Of a DNA stretch of 64,000 nucleotides, positions 25,184-34,214 are shown in pieces. The notes beneath the pieces were generated by a model. That model ran no database searches, was not told where the DNA came from, and saw nothing but the letters and a program-made list of their open reading frames with translations. Where the stretch lies: assembly GCF_019351435.1 (NCBI RefSeq), contig NZ_JAHWYN010000010.1:62001-126000 (forward strand). The letters run 5' to 3'. Every line of letters begins with the position of its first letter. The stretch's first letter is position 1. A program made the translations under genes and the position numbers. The DNA is from Flavobacterium taihuense. Its GTDB lineage: Bacteria; Bacteroidota; Bacteroidia; Flavobacteriales; Flavobacteriaceae.

Positions 25184-26587
25184 TTATTTACTGCTTCCTC
25201 TCGAGATTATATTAAATCCTATTTGAAACGTGAGGGCATTTGCCTTGGAGAGATCGCTATAAGCCAAAAGGTTATTGGCCATTGCATAAAAATTAACTAC
25301 CCCAATCTTGGTTGTCAATCCTAAACCTATGTTTGAATAGGAATAGGAATCGATTGTGTAAGTAGCTTTCATTTGCAATCCCTGAAGAAGTCTTCTCCTA
25401 TAATAGGCCGTCAAGGCAAGCATAGGTGCTCTAGGAGTAGACATTGCAAAAAGCTGCGCCCCAACCGCACTTCTATACCAAGAATCTTCATCGGTTGCAC
25501 AATCACATTCCGTTTGCCTTTCTTCTTCAAATGAATATTGGAATGAAGAATAAAATTTCAAAGGGCGTTGTGTGGTGTACTTATTATATATAGTATCAAA
25601 AGGAATTGCATCTTTAAAATCCTGATAGGCATCATCTACCGTTCCTTCTTCATTAAAATTGGTAATAACTCCCTTGAAAGCGTAATCCCCTTTAAATGTA
25701 TAATCGACGACATCTTTCGTGTGGTTTATAAACCCAATATCAACTAAACTTGCTGTTATCTGAATGTTTTTTTCAGGATAATATGTAAGTCCTAAATCTA
25801 AACCCAAACCTAAATTCCCTCCTAAAAAAGCTTTTTTAGGAATATCATCCCTTAAATCAGTTGCTAAATCATCTTCATAATTTTCGTCCAAATACTTGGC
25901 AGCTCCTGAAGTATTAAGCTGTAAATTGGATTTTATGACTTGATCATAAATTAAATTAGAACCTTGTACAGTATAAAAATATCCTGAATTATGGGTTGAA
26001 GTTGCATTAAAAATACTCGAATAAATTTTCCCCCGAATTCCCAGTATAAGTTTCTCATTAAGCTGTTTATTAAAACCTACATGAAAGACAGAGAGCACTT
26101 CAGCTTTTGCGCTCAAATCGCCCAAATCAAAAGACTTACCCATATAATCTTTATTACCGTACAAAGACAAAATCGCCAGATCTTTTGGAACATAAATAAA
26201 AGAATCCAATTCTTGATACATTCCAAAAGAAACATACGACTTACTTTCTTCACCCCTTACCCTAAAACCGGCTGTAAATATTTCAAGTTGTTGATTGGCG
26301 GTCACATAATCATTTCTGCTGGTTGAGGCCAAAACATTTTTTACTTTGGTAGTAAAGTCCACTCCATCATTTGCAAATAATTTATAAGCGTCAAATCCTG
26401 TTGAACCCACATTTGCCGATATTCCAGATAACAATGGAACTCCAACAAACCATTTGTATTTTACATCGGCTCCAGGATTAACCAATAAGCTTTGGGGTTG
26501 AGGAGTGAAATTATATAAAACTTCTTTATTTTGGGAAAAACAATAAAAAGTAACTGACAGACATAAAAGGATTGTTATTTTTCTCAT
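25184..26587 (-). CDS. DUF5723 family outer-membrane beta-barrel protein
   Basis: A 467-residue exported protein with a signal peptide (MRKITILLCLSVTFYCFSQ, cleaved near residue 19). The mature part has many alternating beta-strand segments, NPGADVKYKWFVGVPLLSGISANVGSTGF near the start and a barrel-type C-terminal strand, matching the DUF5723 family found in Bacteroidota outer membranes. Function is unknown. The ATG overlaps the stop of the upstream lipoprotein gene by four bases, so the two proteins probably work together. Confidence 0.86.
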   Translation of the reverse strand: MRKITILLCLSVTFYCFSQNKEVLYNFTPQPQSLLVNPGADVKYKWFVGVPLLSGISANVGSTGFDAYKLFANDGVDFTTKVKNVLASTSRNDYVTANQQLEIFTAGFRVRGEESKSYVSFGMYQELDSFIYVPKDLAILSLYGNKDYMGKSFDLGDLSAKAEVLSVFHVGFNKQLNEKLILGIRGKIYSSIFNATSTHNSGYFYTVQGSNLIYDQVIKSNLQLNTSGAAKYLDENYEDDLATDLRDDIPKKAFLGGNLGLGLDLGLTYYPEKNIQITASLVDIGFINHTKDVVDYTFKGDYAFKGVITNFNEEGTVDDAYQDFKDAIPFDTIYNKYTTQRPLKFYSSFQYSFEEERQTECDCATDEDSWYRSAVGAQLFAMSTPRAPMLALTAYYRRRLLQGLQMKATYTIDSYSYSNIGLGLTTKIGVVNFYAMANNLLAYSDLSKANALTFQIGFNIISRGSSK

Positions 26588-27135
26588 TTTACGTCAAAAT
26601 AAGCAGTTATACTTGAACTCAATTCTATTCTGCCTAGACTATCAGCTGTTAATGGCGGACCCGAAAGCATCGCAATTGAAAAAACCATTTTGGTTGTTCT
26701 CTTTAAAATATCCACATTTGCAGCGGTAAATGTTTCTGTTTTCTCTACTAGCACTTCCGTGCCATTGTAAGCAGGCACATTCATAGTTATAGTATAAATA
26801 GGTATATTATTTTGATCTAGGAAAGTGACATTATAAAAATAGGCTCTAGCTATTGTATTTTTAATTCTAAAATACAATTCGGTTTTTACCAAATTCTCTT
26901 CCACAAAGGAAGTATTCAAAAAATCCACATTAGACACATAAGAAAACAAAGGCTGTTCGGTACCATTTACAACAAAATCTAGAGCTTTTACTTCAAAATA
27001 GGCAAGATTTGTAGTAAACACAGGTTGAGAATTAAAGTCATTGACCTGTTCGAAATCCAAATCACTACTGCACGAAAAAAGACAACACCCTAGTGTAGCA
27101 ATTAAAATATTTTTTTTGAAAAAAGTAAATTTCAT
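26584..27135 (-). CDS. Hypothetical lipoprotein coupled to the DUF5723 gene
   Basis: A 183-residue lipoprotein: MKFTFFKKNILIATLGCCLFSCSS gives a positively charged start, a hydrophobic core and a lipobox LFSC (Cys near residue 22). The rest is beta-rich without a recognised domain. It overlaps the DUF5723 gene by four bases. I cannot name its function; a role in assembling or anchoring the barrel partner is a guess based on the overlap. Confidence 0.8.
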   Translation of the reverse strand: MKFTFFKKNILIATLGCCLFSCSSDLDFEQVNDFNSQPVFTTNLAYFEVKALDFVVNGTEQPLFSYVSNVDFLNTSFVEENLVKTELYFRIKNTIARAYFYNVTFLDQNNIPIYTITMNVPAYNGTEVLVEKTETFTAANVDILKRTTKMVFSIAMLSGPPLTADSLGRIELSSSITAYFDVK

Positions 27136-27252
27136 ATCTCGTTATTTTAATTTTAGAAAGCAATTTTCAAAAGTCTTTGGAACTACACTAAAGTAACAAA
27201 AAAACTCAGACGATCTAACTATAAACAACTTAAATACAAAAACAAACAAGTA

Positions 27253-28116
27253 TTAATGAAATTCACCAAATATTTTTGAAGCTTCATTATAGGCACTTTC
27301 AAAACTCATTGGACTGCAATTAGTTTTTTCTTTTTGAACGGTAAAATAAGAGAGTAACTTCTCGGTAGGCATATTCCCTGTCAATTTATCTGTAGCCATG
27401 GGACAGCCTCCAAAACCTTGAATTGCACCATCAAAACGACGACAACCTCCCTTATAGGCTGCATCAATTTTCTCCAACCATTTATCAGGTGTGGTATGAA
27501 GATGGGCCCCAAATTCAATTTCAGGATATTGAGGAATTAAATTAGAAAACAAATAATCAATTACTTGAGGAGTAGAACTTCCTACAGTGTCAGAAAGTGA
27601 TAAAATTTTTACTCCCATTGCAGCCAATTTTTCGGTCCATTGCGCCACAATTTCGACACTCCAGGGATCTCCATACGGATTTCCAAAACCCATTGAAAGA
27701 TAAGCAACTACTTCTTTATTGGTTCTATCTGCAAGAGTTAAAATTTCATCTAATGTTACCAAAGATTCAGCTATTGTTTTATGCGTATTTCGCATTTGAA
27801 AGTTTTCAGAAATCGAAAAAGGAAAACCTAAATATTGAATAGCTGCATGTTCAGAAGCGAGTGTTGCACCTTGATAATTGGCAACAATAGCCAATAATTT
27901 ACTCGTTGTTTTGGATAAATCAAGTTGATCTAAAACTTCGGCAGTATCTTGCATTTGAGGAATGGCTTTCGCTGAAACAAAACTCCCAAAATCAATGGTA
28001 TCAAAACCTACACGCAATAAAGCTTGTAAATAAGCTACCTTTCTTTCGGTAGGAATAAAAGCTTTTATGCCCTGCATAGCGTCTCGTGGACACTCGATAA
28101 TTTTTATTGACTTCAT
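27253..28116 (-). CDS. mvaB: Hydroxymethylglutaryl-CoA lyase
   Basis: A 287-residue HMGL-like TIM barrel. ECPRDAMQGIKAF (residues ~7-19) holds the catalytic Arg-Asp, SDTVGSSTPQ and GAHLHTT (metal-binding His pair) follow, and GGCRRFDGAIQGFGGCPMA has the essential Cys loop. It splits HMG-CoA to acetyl-CoA and acetoacetate in leucine breakdown. ATG at 28114-28116 was chosen; an upstream TTG (28125) falls inside the -7 box TATATTTG (28123-28130). The start codon is then only about three bases from the expected transcript start. Confidence 0.93.
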   Translation of the reverse strand: MKSIKIIECPRDAMQGIKAFIPTERKVAYLQALLRVGFDTIDFGSFVSAKAIPQMQDTAEVLDQLDLSKTTSKLLAIVANYQGATLASEHAAIQYLGFPFSISENFQMRNTHKTIAESLVTLDEILTLADRTNKEVVAYLSMGFGNPYGDPWSVEIVAQWTEKLAAMGVKILSLSDTVGSSTPQVIDYLFSNLIPQYPEIEFGAHLHTTPDKWLEKIDAAYKGGCRRFDGAIQGFGGCPMATDKLTGNMPTEKLLSYFTVQKEKTNCSPMSFESAYNEASKIFGEFH

Positions 28117-28122
28117 AACCTT

Positions 28123-28130
28123 CAAATATA
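28123..28130 (-). promoter_or_regulatory. -7 box of mvaB
   Basis: TATATTTG on the minus strand, a perfect consensus match only six bases before the ATG, which implies an almost leaderless mRNA. Confidence 0.6.
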
Positions 28131-28174
28131 TAAAAAAGGTTTTGAGTTACAAAGAAAGAAAAATCGTTATTCTA

Positions 28175-29194
28175 CTATTTTTTTGACAAAATCGCCTTGT
28201 TTATTTCTTTTATCAATGCCGGTCCTTCATAGATAAAGCCTGTATATAATTGAATTAGACTGGCGCCAGCTTCTAATTTCTCTAAAGCATCGGCTGCAGA
28301 ATGTATTCCCCCTACTCCAATAATTGGAAATGCTTTATTGCTTTTTTGAGACAGAAAACGAATCACTTCAGTAGATCGTGATGTCAATGGCTTACCAGAC
28401 AATCCACCAGTTTCAGTTTGATCACAAGAACGCAATCCGCTTCGGGAAATAGTAGTATTGGTCGCGATTACACCAGCAATTTTAGTTTCTTTTACAATAT
28501 CAATAATATCCAACAATTGTTCATCAGTAAGATCTGGTGCAATTTTAAGCAACACTGGTTTTTGCTTTGGCTTGGACAAGTTCTTATTCTGTAACGTTTG
28601 CAACAATTGAGTAAGCGGCTCTTTTTCTTGCAATGCACGAAGATTGGGTGTGTTTGGCGAACTCACATTCACAACAAAATAATCAACATAATCGTATAAA
28701 GCGTCAAAACAAATCTCATAATCCGAGGTAGCATCTTCGTTCAGTGTTACTTTATTCTTTCCGATATTTCCTCCTATCAGAACACCATTATTTTTTTTCA
28801 AACGCTCAACAGCTTCCAGAACACCTCCATTGTTAAAACCCATTCTATTGATAATCGCCGAATCTTCTTTTAGACGAAACAAACGCTTTTTTTCATTTCC
28901 AGGTTGCGCTTTTGGAGTAAGTGTCCCGATTTCGATAAAACCAAAACCCAAATTTGAAAGTTCATTATACAATGTGGCATCTTTATCAAAACCAGCAGCT
29001 AAACCCACAGGATTTTTAAACTTCAAACCAAAGACTTCTGTTTCTAATCTTTTGTCATTTACTTGATATAAAAACCTAAAAAGGGAAGGAAATCCAGGTA
29101 TTTTTGATACTATTCGAATTAATGAAAAAGTAAAATAATGCACTTTTTCAGGATCAAAACAAAAAAGAATAGGGCGTATAAAAATCTTGTACAT
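28175..29194 (-). CDS. pyrD: Quinone-dependent dihydroorotate dehydrogenase PyrD (class 2)
   Basis: A 339-residue flavoprotein. It begins [23 protein letters not shown], the amphipathic N-terminal helices that dock class 2 enzymes on the inner membrane. The FMN barrel has [30 protein letters not shown] (catalytic Ser region) and IGVGGIHSA. It oxidises dihydroorotate to orotate, passing electrons to menaquinone. It follows mvaB on the same strand but is upstream in the direction of transcription, with a 58-base gap. Confidence 0.96.
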   Translation of the reverse strand: MYKIFIRPILFCFDPEKVHYFTFSLIRIVSKIPGFPSLFRFLYQVNDKRLETEVFGLKFKNPVGLAAGFDKDATLYNELSNLGFGFIEIGTLTPKAQPGNEKKRLFRLKEDSAIINRMGFNNGGVLEAVERLKKNNGVLIGGNIGKNKVTLNEDATSDYEICFDALYDYVDYFVVNVSSPNTPNLRALQEKEPLTQLLQTLQNKNLSKPKQKPVLLKIAPDLTDEQLLDIIDIVKETKIAGVIATNTTISRSGLRSCDQTETGGLSGKPLTSRSTEVIRFLSQKSNKAFPIIGVGGIHSAADALEKLEAGASLIQLYTGFIYEGPALIKEINKAILSKK

Positions 29195-29326
29195 AGTTCA
29201 AATATTGGTTGGCACAAAAGTAAAGAAATGTTTTTAGTTTTAAGGCATAGAAATGAGTTTAAAGCTGTTCATCTGTTAAATTTCAAATCAAAAAAAACAC
29301 TTTAAAAAGTAAATATCAATTAGAAA

Positions 29327-29356
29327 CAAAAAACGACACGTAAGCGTCATTTTTTA
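29327..29356 (-). terminator. Terminator of the NTF2-like lipoprotein gene
   Basis: Read on the minus strand: AAAAAATGACGC-TTAC-GTGTCGTTTTTTG, a short hairpin with a G-T pair and a T-run, 29 bases past the stop. Confidence 0.65.
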
Positions 29357-29384
29357 CTTTTACTAACCTATAAACAATTAAATT

Positions 29385-29924
29385 TTACTTTGGCATAGCT
29401 GCGTTTATAACTGATTTATCGATATATTGAACAACTCTATCCACTTTATCATGGGAGTCAAAATGATAATCGGTATGTATCCACTGGATCATTTGTTTTC
29501 CTCCTTTATACTTAGCCGTTGTTTTGTACCAAGCCAGCAGCCAAACTCCTTTCGCCTCAACGCTTTGAGGTTTATTCACCATAATAGGCAAAAATATGGC
29601 ATCATCAAATTTAATAGTTTCAATAACATTGGCTCTTCTTTGTTTCCAATAAGAAGCTATTGCAGGTTTACCTACCAAACTGTCTCCACTGTTCCAAACA
29701 TAAACTGCACTATCGGCATAGATCTCCATCCAGCTGTCCATGTCGCCTTTTTCCATAGCATCTAGTGTTTTCTTGCCTATTTCAGCATATTTAGGATCGG
29801 CAAATTCAGCAGGTTTAGCAACCGTATCATCACCAACAACAGTCTTATCCATTTCTTTGAATTCTTCTTTTTTACAACTCACAATTAGGAAAAAACAACA
29901 AACAATCAATAGATTTTTTTTCAT
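29385..29924 (-). CDS. Lipoprotein with an NTF2-like (SnoaL) domain
   Basis: A 179-residue lipoprotein with MKKNLLIVCCFFLIVSCKK (lipobox IVSC). After a linker, residues ~48-170 form an NTF2-like fold: AEIGKKTLDAMEKGDMDSWMEIYADSAVYVWNSGDSLVGKPAIASYWKQRR is typical of the SnoaL-like group. No catalytic residues are identified. Its partner and ligand are unknown. It is monocistronic with a terminator downstream. Confidence 0.83.
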   Translation of the reverse strand: MKKNLLIVCCFFLIVSCKKEEFKEMDKTVVGDDTVAKPAEFADPKYAEIGKKTLDAMEKGDMDSWMEIYADSAVYVWNSGDSLVGKPAIASYWKQRRANVIETIKFDDAIFLPIMVNKPQSVEAKGVWLLAWYKTTAKYKGGKQMIQWIHTDYHFDSHDKVDRVVQYIDKSVINAAMPK

Positions 29925-30249
29925 AGCTTAAATATTTAAAGTCTCAAAATATTTAGATTAAGCTATCTCTAGAAAGGGTCCGTAAATTTAATTAAAAAAC
30001 TAATAGGTCTGATTAAAATTTAAAAATAAATTAACTGATTTTCAGTTTTTTACGTTAAAAAATTTAACACTAATAGAAATTATCATTATTCGTATTTTAA
30101 AACAAAAATTGAAACTTTTTTTTCAAAAAACTCACAATTTAAAACAGAACAACTTTGATGTGTTTTTGATGGGATTTTTCAAATGTGAAGTGAAGCAGTG
30201 TTAAACTATATTTGGAATTCATAGTTTGAACCAAATAAAAAACCCTTTT
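29925..30249. other. Divergent intergenic region
   Basis: 325 bases between the divergent NTF2-like lipoprotein and GH128 genes, very AT-rich. The only clear signal is the TATATTTG box at 30207-30214. No small gene or strong hairpin was seen. Confidence 0.6.
30207..30214 (+). promoter_or_regulatory. -7 box of the GH128 gene
   Basis: TATATTTG, perfect match to TAnnTTTG, 35 bases before the chosen ATG at 30250. Confidence 0.6.
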
Positions 30250-31734
30250 ATGTTTAAAATAATAACCTTTATCATTTTGTGGATTAGCTCCTTGTTTTAC
30301 AGTTGCATTTTTGCACAAGTAAGTCCCAAAAGAGGAGTTGCTTATGGAAATCATTCCGTATTAGATTTAAACACCTTAAAACCGGGAATTTCCTGGTGGT
30401 ATAATTGGTCTGCCGAACCCGAATCTGCCGTAAATGCCAGCTACGAGAGTTTGGGAGTAGAATTTGTACCGATGGCTTGGGGAAAAGTCAACAATCCCGA
30501 TGCTTTTATTGCAACCATAAAACCTGGAGCTAAATATTTATTAGCATTTAACGAACCTAACTTTAATGACGGCTCACGGTTAACGCCACAAGAAGCAGTT
30601 AATGCTTGGCCAAATATCGAAAAAATTGCTGCTGCAAAAGGGTTGGAAATCGTGAGTGCATCCCCAGCCTACAATGGTCCTTCAAATTATGGAGGATACC
30701 AAAGTCCCATTGCTTGGCACGATGAATTCTTCCGTCTTTGCCCAACTTGCAAAGTAGACTATATTGCTTTTCATACTTACGATGCTACATCTAGTTCGGT
30801 AATTGGAGTTACTGATGGATTAAAGAAATACAATATCCCAATTTGGGTGACCGAATTTGCCAACAGAGTAGTACAATCAGCTACAGAGAAAACCAATTTC
30901 ATGAAAGAGATTGTGACCTCTTTTGAAAATGACCCTGACATTTATCGTTATTCATGGTTTACCTGTAGAGTTCCTTCGGACTGGACGGATATGCTGGAAG
31001 GTCAGTTGCTTGCTGCCAATAGTGGAGAAATCAGACCAATAGGAACTGCCTATCTGAATGTTCCTTATACTTCCAAAAAAATGAATGTACCAGGCAGAGT
31101 TACAGCCAAAAAGCATTACCGACGTAGAGGAACTGGTTTGCAAAACACCACTGATGGAGGCACGACCCAAAATGTATGCTTTACTGATGCTGGAGACTGG
31201 GGAGAATACATGATAAATGTTGCCCAAAGCAGTTCATACAAAATGACTTTTCGAGTAGCTTCTTTAATTCAGGGTAAATTTGACATTAGCGTGAATGGTG
31301 TTGTTGTAAAAACGGACGAAACTTTTGAACCTACCGGTGGATTACAAACCTACACAGACAAAATAGTTTCTGGAATCAACTTGCCACAGGGAGAAAATTA
31401 CATCAAGATTCTCTATAAATCAAAATTCAACTTTAATTATATTGATGTAGTTGACGAAAATAATCTTGGAATTAATGATGAAACCTTAGAGAACAACTCG
31501 GATGTTTTTTATCCAAATCCTTTCACAAACGAAGCCACATTCCAAATTAAAAATAAAACTACCGAACCACTTTTTCTTAAGATAATTGACATGAAAGGCA
31601 CCGTTTGTTTTTCCAGCAATGATTTTCATACCAATCAAAAAATAACAATTGGTAACCATTTAGCAAATGGAATTTACACCGTTATTGCTATTTATGGAGA
31701 TGCACAAAAAACATTCAAAGTGATTAAGAATTAA
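30250..31734 (+). CDS. Secreted GH128 glycosidase with CBM6-like domain and T9SS sorting domain
   Basis: A 494-residue exported enzyme. ATG at 30250 starts a signal peptide (MFKIITFIILWISSLFYSCIFAQ); an in-frame TTG at 30226 only adds polar residues. Residues ~25-270 match glycoside hydrolase family 128 (KRGVAYGNHSV, then the clan GH-A pair NEP with E102 as acid/base and WVTEF with E202 as nucleophile), an endo-beta-1,3-glucanase family. About residues 285-420 resemble CBM6 (TDGGTTQNVCFTDAGDWGEYMINV), which fits a laminarin-like glucan. The end (FYPNPFTNEATF...) is a T9SS type A sorting domain, so it is released or surface-bound. Confidence 0.9.
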   Translation: MFKIITFIILWISSLFYSCIFAQVSPKRGVAYGNHSVLDLNTLKPGISWWYNWSAEPESAVNASYESLGVEFVPMAWGKVNNPDAFIATIKPGAKYLLAFNEPNFNDGSRLTPQEAVNAWPNIEKIAAAKGLEIVSASPAYNGPSNYGGYQSPIAWHDEFFRLCPTCKVDYIAFHTYDATSSSVIGVTDGLKKYNIPIWVTEFANRVVQSATEKTNFMKEIVTSFENDPDIYRYSWFTCRVPSDWTDMLEGQLLAANSGEIRPIGTAYLNVPYTSKKMNVPGRVTAKKHYRRRGTGLQNTTDGGTTQNVCFTDAGDWGEYMINVAQSSSYKMTFRVASLIQGKFDISVNGVVVKTDETFEPTGGLQTYTDKIVSGINLPQGENYIKILYKSKFNFNYIDVVDENNLGINDETLENNSDVFYPNPFTNEATFQIKNKTTEPLFLKIIDMKGTVCFSSNDFHTNQKITIGNHLANGIYTVIAIYGDAQKTFKVIKN

Positions 31735-31753
31735 AAACAATTCATCATAATTT

Positions 31754-31842
31754 GGGCATGACCACAAGGGTCAGGCTGTCCATTATATCTTTTCTTTTCC
31801 TAAAGAAGGAAAAGAAAAGGATGTCATTTCCATCCTTCATGC
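31754..31842 (-). repeat. Family A intergenic palindromic repeat
   Basis: On the minus strand: GCATGAAGGAT, a hairpin CTTTTCTTTTCC / GGAAAAGAAAAG, GGACAGCCTGACCC and GGTCATGCCC. The same ordered blocks occur at 11078-11226 and 20567-20717. It fills the gap after the GH128 gene. Confidence 0.75.
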
Positions 31843-31957
31843 GAACCCGTTCCAAAACAATATTTTTCTTTTAAAAACATAATAACCCTATAAAACAGTA
31901 AGTAAAACCAGATTACCCTCTTAACGGTATTTAATAGCGTACATTAGCCAAAAAACA

Positions 31958-32566
31958 ATGTCTATAGAACATAAAGTTCAATTGGTTGAAGAATTATTTG
32001 ACCGCCTGGAGAATGAAATAACTAATTTCAAATCAGAAACAAATTTACATTGTCTTACAGGTTGTGGTCAGTGCTGTTCAAAACCAAATATAGATGCTTC
32101 CCCTTTAGAATTTTTACCATGGGCCTTTTATTTATTTTTAAATGGAAAAGCCGAAGCTGTTTTAGAAGAACTGAATACCAAAACCAGTACTTTTTGTCAT
32201 TTATACCAATCGCTTTCAACTACAGACAACAAAAATGGCAGATGCACGGACTATAAATACCGTGGATTAATTTGTAGACTTTTTGGCTATGCCGCCAGTA
32301 GAGATAAATATGGCGAGCTACGATTAAACACCTGTAAAATAATAAAAGAGAACCAACAGGAAAACTACAACAATACCGAAGAATCTATTAGCAAAGGATT
32401 GTATGTTCCTATTTTTTCGGACTATTATATGCGGTTAACACAAATTGATCAGAGACTTGGAATTACTTTACTTCCCATCAATGAAGCCTTAAAAATGGCT
32501 ATTGAAGAGGTCTTGCATTATTACGCCTATAGACCTTTTCCAGGCGGACTTGAAAATATTGCTTAG
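31958..32566 (+). CDS. YkgJ family cysteine-cluster protein
   Basis: A 202-residue protein with the CxxCxxCC-type cluster HCLTGCGQCC near residue 31 and further cysteines at FCHLYQ, GRCTDYKYRGLICRLF and NTCKI. The family (UPF0153/CxxCxxCC) is thought to bind zinc or an Fe-S cluster; no function is established. The RGLICRLFG motif is a family signature. The gene is followed by an 85-base gap and the dienelactone hydrolase gene. Confidence 0.85.
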   Translation: MSIEHKVQLVEELFDRLENEITNFKSETNLHCLTGCGQCCSKPNIDASPLEFLPWAFYLFLNGKAEAVLEELNTKTSTFCHLYQSLSTTDNKNGRCTDYKYRGLICRLFGYAASRDKYGELRLNTCKIIKENQQENYNNTEESISKGLYVPIFSDYYMRLTQIDQRLGITLLPINEALKMAIEEVLHYYAYRPFPGGLENIA

Positions 32567-32651
32567 AATTAAAAATTCACTTATGCGCAATAATCAATAT
32601 TGCAAAAACAATCGCTTTTTTTTCTAAATTAGTTGGGTCAAATAAAAACCC

Positions 32652-33545
32652 ATGAAAAAACTAACCAAGGAAGATATCAGTCAGGAAATTTTTGATCTAT
32701 ATGATGACTATGCCCATAATAAAATTGAGAGAAGGCAATTTATCGAAAAACTGTCCCTGTTTGCAATAGGGAGCCTAACCGTGCCGTCACTCCTTAGTTT
32801 TATGACTCCTAATTATGTGGATTCTATCACAATAAAACCCGATGATCCTAGAATAAAATCGGAATACATAACCTATCAATCTCCAAAAGGCGGTGGAGCA
32901 ATCAAAGGGCTTTTATCACAACCAACGGAAACCAAAAAAAAATTACCAGGAATCATTGTCGTACACGAGAATCGAGGATTGAATCCCTATATTGAAGATG
33001 TAGGAAGAAGAGCCGCTGTGGAAGGTTTCATTACTTTGGCTCCCGATGCATTATCTCCACTGGGAGGCTATCCCGGAAATGATGATGCGGGAAGGGAACT
33101 TCAAAAGAAACGCACCCGAGAAGAAATGCTCGAAGACTTTATAGCAGCCTATGAATATCTAAAATCCCATAAAGACTGTAATGGTTATGTTGGCGTTGTT
33201 GGATTTTGTTTTGGAGGCTGGATTGCCAATATGATGGCGGTCAAAATCCCAACTTTATCTGCGGCAGTTCCTTATTATGGAGGGCAACCCACAGCGGAAG
33301 AAGCCGAAAAAATAACAGCTCCAATTATTCTGCATTATGCTGGTTTAGACACCCGTGTCAATGAAGGTTGGCCTGCTTATGAAGCCATTTTCAAAAAGAA
33401 CAAAGTCGAAAATACCGCTTATTTCTATCCAGGAGTAAATCACGGTTTTCACAACAATACAACTCCTCGGTATGATGAAGCCGCCGCTACTTTATCTTGG
33501 ACCCGAACCATTGCTTTTTTTAAGGAGAAACTCAAAAAGAAATAA
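32652..33545 (+). CDS. Dienelactone hydrolase family protein, possibly Tat-exported
   Basis: A 297-residue alpha/beta hydrolase. The N terminus has ERRQFIEKLSLFAIGSLTVPSLLSF (residues 26-50): twin arginine followed by a hydrophobic stretch, a Tat-like signal. The catalytic triad of the family is visible: C186 in GFCFGGW, Asp in AGLDTRVN and His in GVNHGFHNN; HENRG (105-109) builds the oxyanion pocket. The family hydrolyses lactones such as dienelactone; substrate unknown. The SRPBCC gene begins 18 bases downstream. Confidence 0.88.
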   Translation: MKKLTKEDISQEIFDLYDDYAHNKIERRQFIEKLSLFAIGSLTVPSLLSFMTPNYVDSITIKPDDPRIKSEYITYQSPKGGGAIKGLLSQPTETKKKLPGIIVVHENRGLNPYIEDVGRRAAVEGFITLAPDALSPLGGYPGNDDAGRELQKKRTREEMLEDFIAAYEYLKSHKDCNGYVGVVGFCFGGWIANMMAVKIPTLSAAVPYYGGQPTAEEAEKITAPIILHYAGLDTRVNEGWPAYEAIFKKNKVENTAYFYPGVNHGFHNNTTPRYDEAAATLSWTRTIAFFKEKLKKK

Positions 33546-33563
33546 TTACAAAATTTTAATTTT

Positions 33564-34004
33564 ATGCAACTGATAGCCAAAGCAACGATACAGATTCAAA
33601 AACCGATTGAAGAAGTTTTTGAAGGAATTGTAAATCCCGAAAAAATGACAAATTATTTCATATCCGAAAGTAATGGACGACTGGAAACCGGAAAAGAATT
33701 AATTTGGAAATTTCCCGAATTCCCTATACAAGTTCCCATAAAAGACATCAAGACTGAAATCAATCGTTCGGTTTCATTTGTTTGGGACAAAGAAACTGTC
33801 GTGAAAATTATACTAGAAGAACAACCCGACAAAAGCACCGTTATAAAAGTGACTGAAGACGGAAAACTATATAATGAAGCCAACCTGAGATGGGCTCTAG
33901 GAAACACAGAAGGTTGGGCAAATTTTCTCGCCTGCATGAAAGCCTATATCGAATACGGAATACAACTTCGCAAGGGAGCATTTGACTTTATGCGTGAAAA
34001 TTAA
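33564..34004 (+). CDS. SRPBCC/AHSA1 domain protein
   Basis: A 146-residue Bet v 1-like protein of the Aha1 C-terminal group: IQKPIEEVFEGIVNPEKMTNYFISESNGRLETG at the start and NTEGWANFLACMKAYIEYG at the end are typical. It binds a hydrophobic ligand in a cavity; the ligand is unknown. It is 18 bases downstream of the dienelactone hydrolase gene, so the two form an operon. Confidence 0.87.
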   Translation: MQLIAKATIQIQKPIEEVFEGIVNPEKMTNYFISESNGRLETGKELIWKFPEFPIQVPIKDIKTEINRSVSFVWDKETVVKIILEEQPDKSTVIKVTEDGKLYNEANLRWALGNTEGWANFLACMKAYIEYGIQLRKGAFDFMREN

Positions 34005-34214
34005 AGAAAACAAATTATTTTAAATCCTAATTCCATTAAAAAGTTCCATTTGAAGAGCCTCAAAAAGTTAAATCCTATTTTAAGACTTTTTTCACAACAC
34101 TACACGAAAGATTATACTTAATAATTTATTGCATTTTATTTTAATAAGATGTTAATTTATTTATTTTTGTATCATAACAATAAGATCATATCAATAAAAA
34201 TTAAAACGCAATCA

